This document shows, piece after piece, positions 13,337 to 14,002 of a stretch of 14,002 bases of DNA (positions are counted from its first letter, which is position 1; every line of letters starts with the position of its first letter). This DNA is from Acidimicrobiia bacterium (GTDB taxonomy: Bacteria > Actinomycetota > Acidimicrobiia > IMCC26256 > JAENVU01). The position numbers were made by a program, and so were the translations under genes. The DNA lies in assembly GCA_025357995.1 (NCBI GenBank), contig JANYLF010000075.1, positions 1 through 14,002 on the forward strand, read 5' to 3'. Below the pieces are notes generated by a model that saw only the letters and a program-made list of their open reading frames with translations, ran no database searches and was not told the DNA's origin.

Positions 13337-14002
13337 CACCCGTACTCGTTCCCCTGTGATCCGCTCCTCAACCGTCCCTGGAACGCGTTCTTCCAGACGT
13401 ACTGGTTGCATCAGGTGATGGTGCGCCACGGCGACGGCGACCGGAAGGTGTGGGGAACCGAAGTGGGCACGCCGACGGGATCCGACGTGGGCACGTGTGG
13501 GGGTGGCAACGGCGAATCCGTGAGCGAGGTCGACCAAGCGCGCTTCGCGGTCGACGCGCTCCGTGGCTGGACGCAGACGTTCGGCTCCTTCACTGGTCCG
13601 CTGCTCTGGTACCAGATCCGCGACAACGGCACCGACCGATCGAACTGGGACGACAACCTCGGTCTCTTGCGCCGCGACTTCTCGCCCAAGCCCGCATACG
13701 CCGCGTTCTCGCAATTCCTCGCGATGGGCATCGCCGCGCCCGATCCCCCACCCGATCCCACGCCGAACCCGCCGCCCGTCGCGCCCTCGGCGTGCCTCAG
13801 CAGTTCACCGGCGCGGTTGCTCACTGGTGTCCAGGCCGTCCGGTTCGCCGAGTCGATCGACACAGACACGACGATCGATGCCCGTACCGCATCGTGGACG
13901 CAGGTGGATCCATGGCCGGTGACGCCTACCGGTAGCGGCAGCATTTGTTGGAACGGTGGATCGATCGTCGGCACCTGGACCATGGACACCGTGTGGGACG
14001 TG
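13334..14002 (+). CDS. Clan-A glycoside hydrolase C-terminal part plus Pro-rich linker and probable beta-helix domain, incomplete at both ends
   Basis: A plus-strand frame runs off the right edge and encodes about 222 residues that I read as real protein. HPYSFPCDPLLNRPWNAF opens it. KVWGTEVGTP then carries the probable nucleophile Glu, and VSEVDQARFAVDALRGW, LLWYQIRDNG and RRDFSPKPAYAAFSQF complete a (beta/alpha)8 glycosidase end. A linker PDPPPDPTPNPPPVAP follows (about 13740-13785). The next segment includes ARTASWTQVD and ICWNGGSIVGTWTMDTVW, resembling the start of a right-handed beta-helix domain. It is probably a secreted polysaccharide-active enzyme, but the N-terminus and any signal peptide are absent. 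The frame is open leftwards to 13079, but that part is antisense to the minus-strand glycosidase fragment, so no genuine start is visible. Confidence 0.72.

Noticed and set aside
13337..13714. Minus-strand extension of the left glycosidase fragment as real coding sequence
   Set aside because: Beyond the junction the frame loses all glycosidase character and is antisense to the convincing plus-strand HPYSFP...SPKPAY sequence.

Overview
This is a GC-rich, densely packed chromosomal window, almost certainly from an actinobacterium. The best fit is a deep lineage such as Acidimicrobiia. That placement is inferred from a SenX3/RegX3-type pair beside pst genes, an AhpE-type peroxiredoxin, a ppk1 next to MutT1-type activities, and a PF10103 (DUF2342) zincin, all of which are actinobacterial in flavour. 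I see no phage, insertion sequence, CRISPR array, tRNA or rRNA.

Layout. (1) 37-4547, plus strand: pstC-pstA-pstB, then a sensor kinase and an OmpR-type regulator. Every junction is an ATGA or TGATG overlap. This is a phosphate-uptake operon with its regulators built in; pstS presumably lies left of the window, and no phoU is present. (2) 4552-5408, minus strand: an AhpE-like peroxiredoxin and a small Ala/Pro/Val/Glu-rich protein of unknown function, also overlapping by ATGA. (3) 5632-8580, minus strand: ppk1, a Nudix hydrolase and a SixA-type histidine phosphatase. The last two together correspond to the two domains of mycobacterial MutT1, here encoded as separate overlapping genes. ppk1 carries a frameshift near 8271. 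(4) 8679-9935, plus strand: an MFS permease, divergent from ppk1. (5) 9939-12013, minus strand: a PF10103 protein whose HEXXH site is degenerate, overlapping a 3-hydroxyacyl-CoA dehydrogenase that lacks much of its C-terminal domain. (6) 12035-13078, plus strand: an extended SDR (epimerase-like) with no YxxxK lysine and a C-terminal membrane helix. (7) 13100-14002: two incomplete clan-A glycoside hydrolase fragments on opposite strands meet head to head near 13335. The right-hand one continues through a Pro-rich linker into a probable beta-helix domain and runs off the window.

Together, regions 1 and 3 form a phosphate/polyphosphate neighbourhood: Pi import, phosphate-responsive two-component control, polyphosphate synthesis and nucleotide-pool phosphohydrolases. 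The most notable points are the head-to-head glycosidase junction, the split MutT1 pair, the ppk1 frameshift, the kinase with no membrane segment in an operon without phoU, and three neighbouring enzymes (9939-13078) each lacking an expected catalytic or structural element. The ppk1 frameshift and the glycosidase junction could be assembly errors, and I cannot tell from sequence alone.
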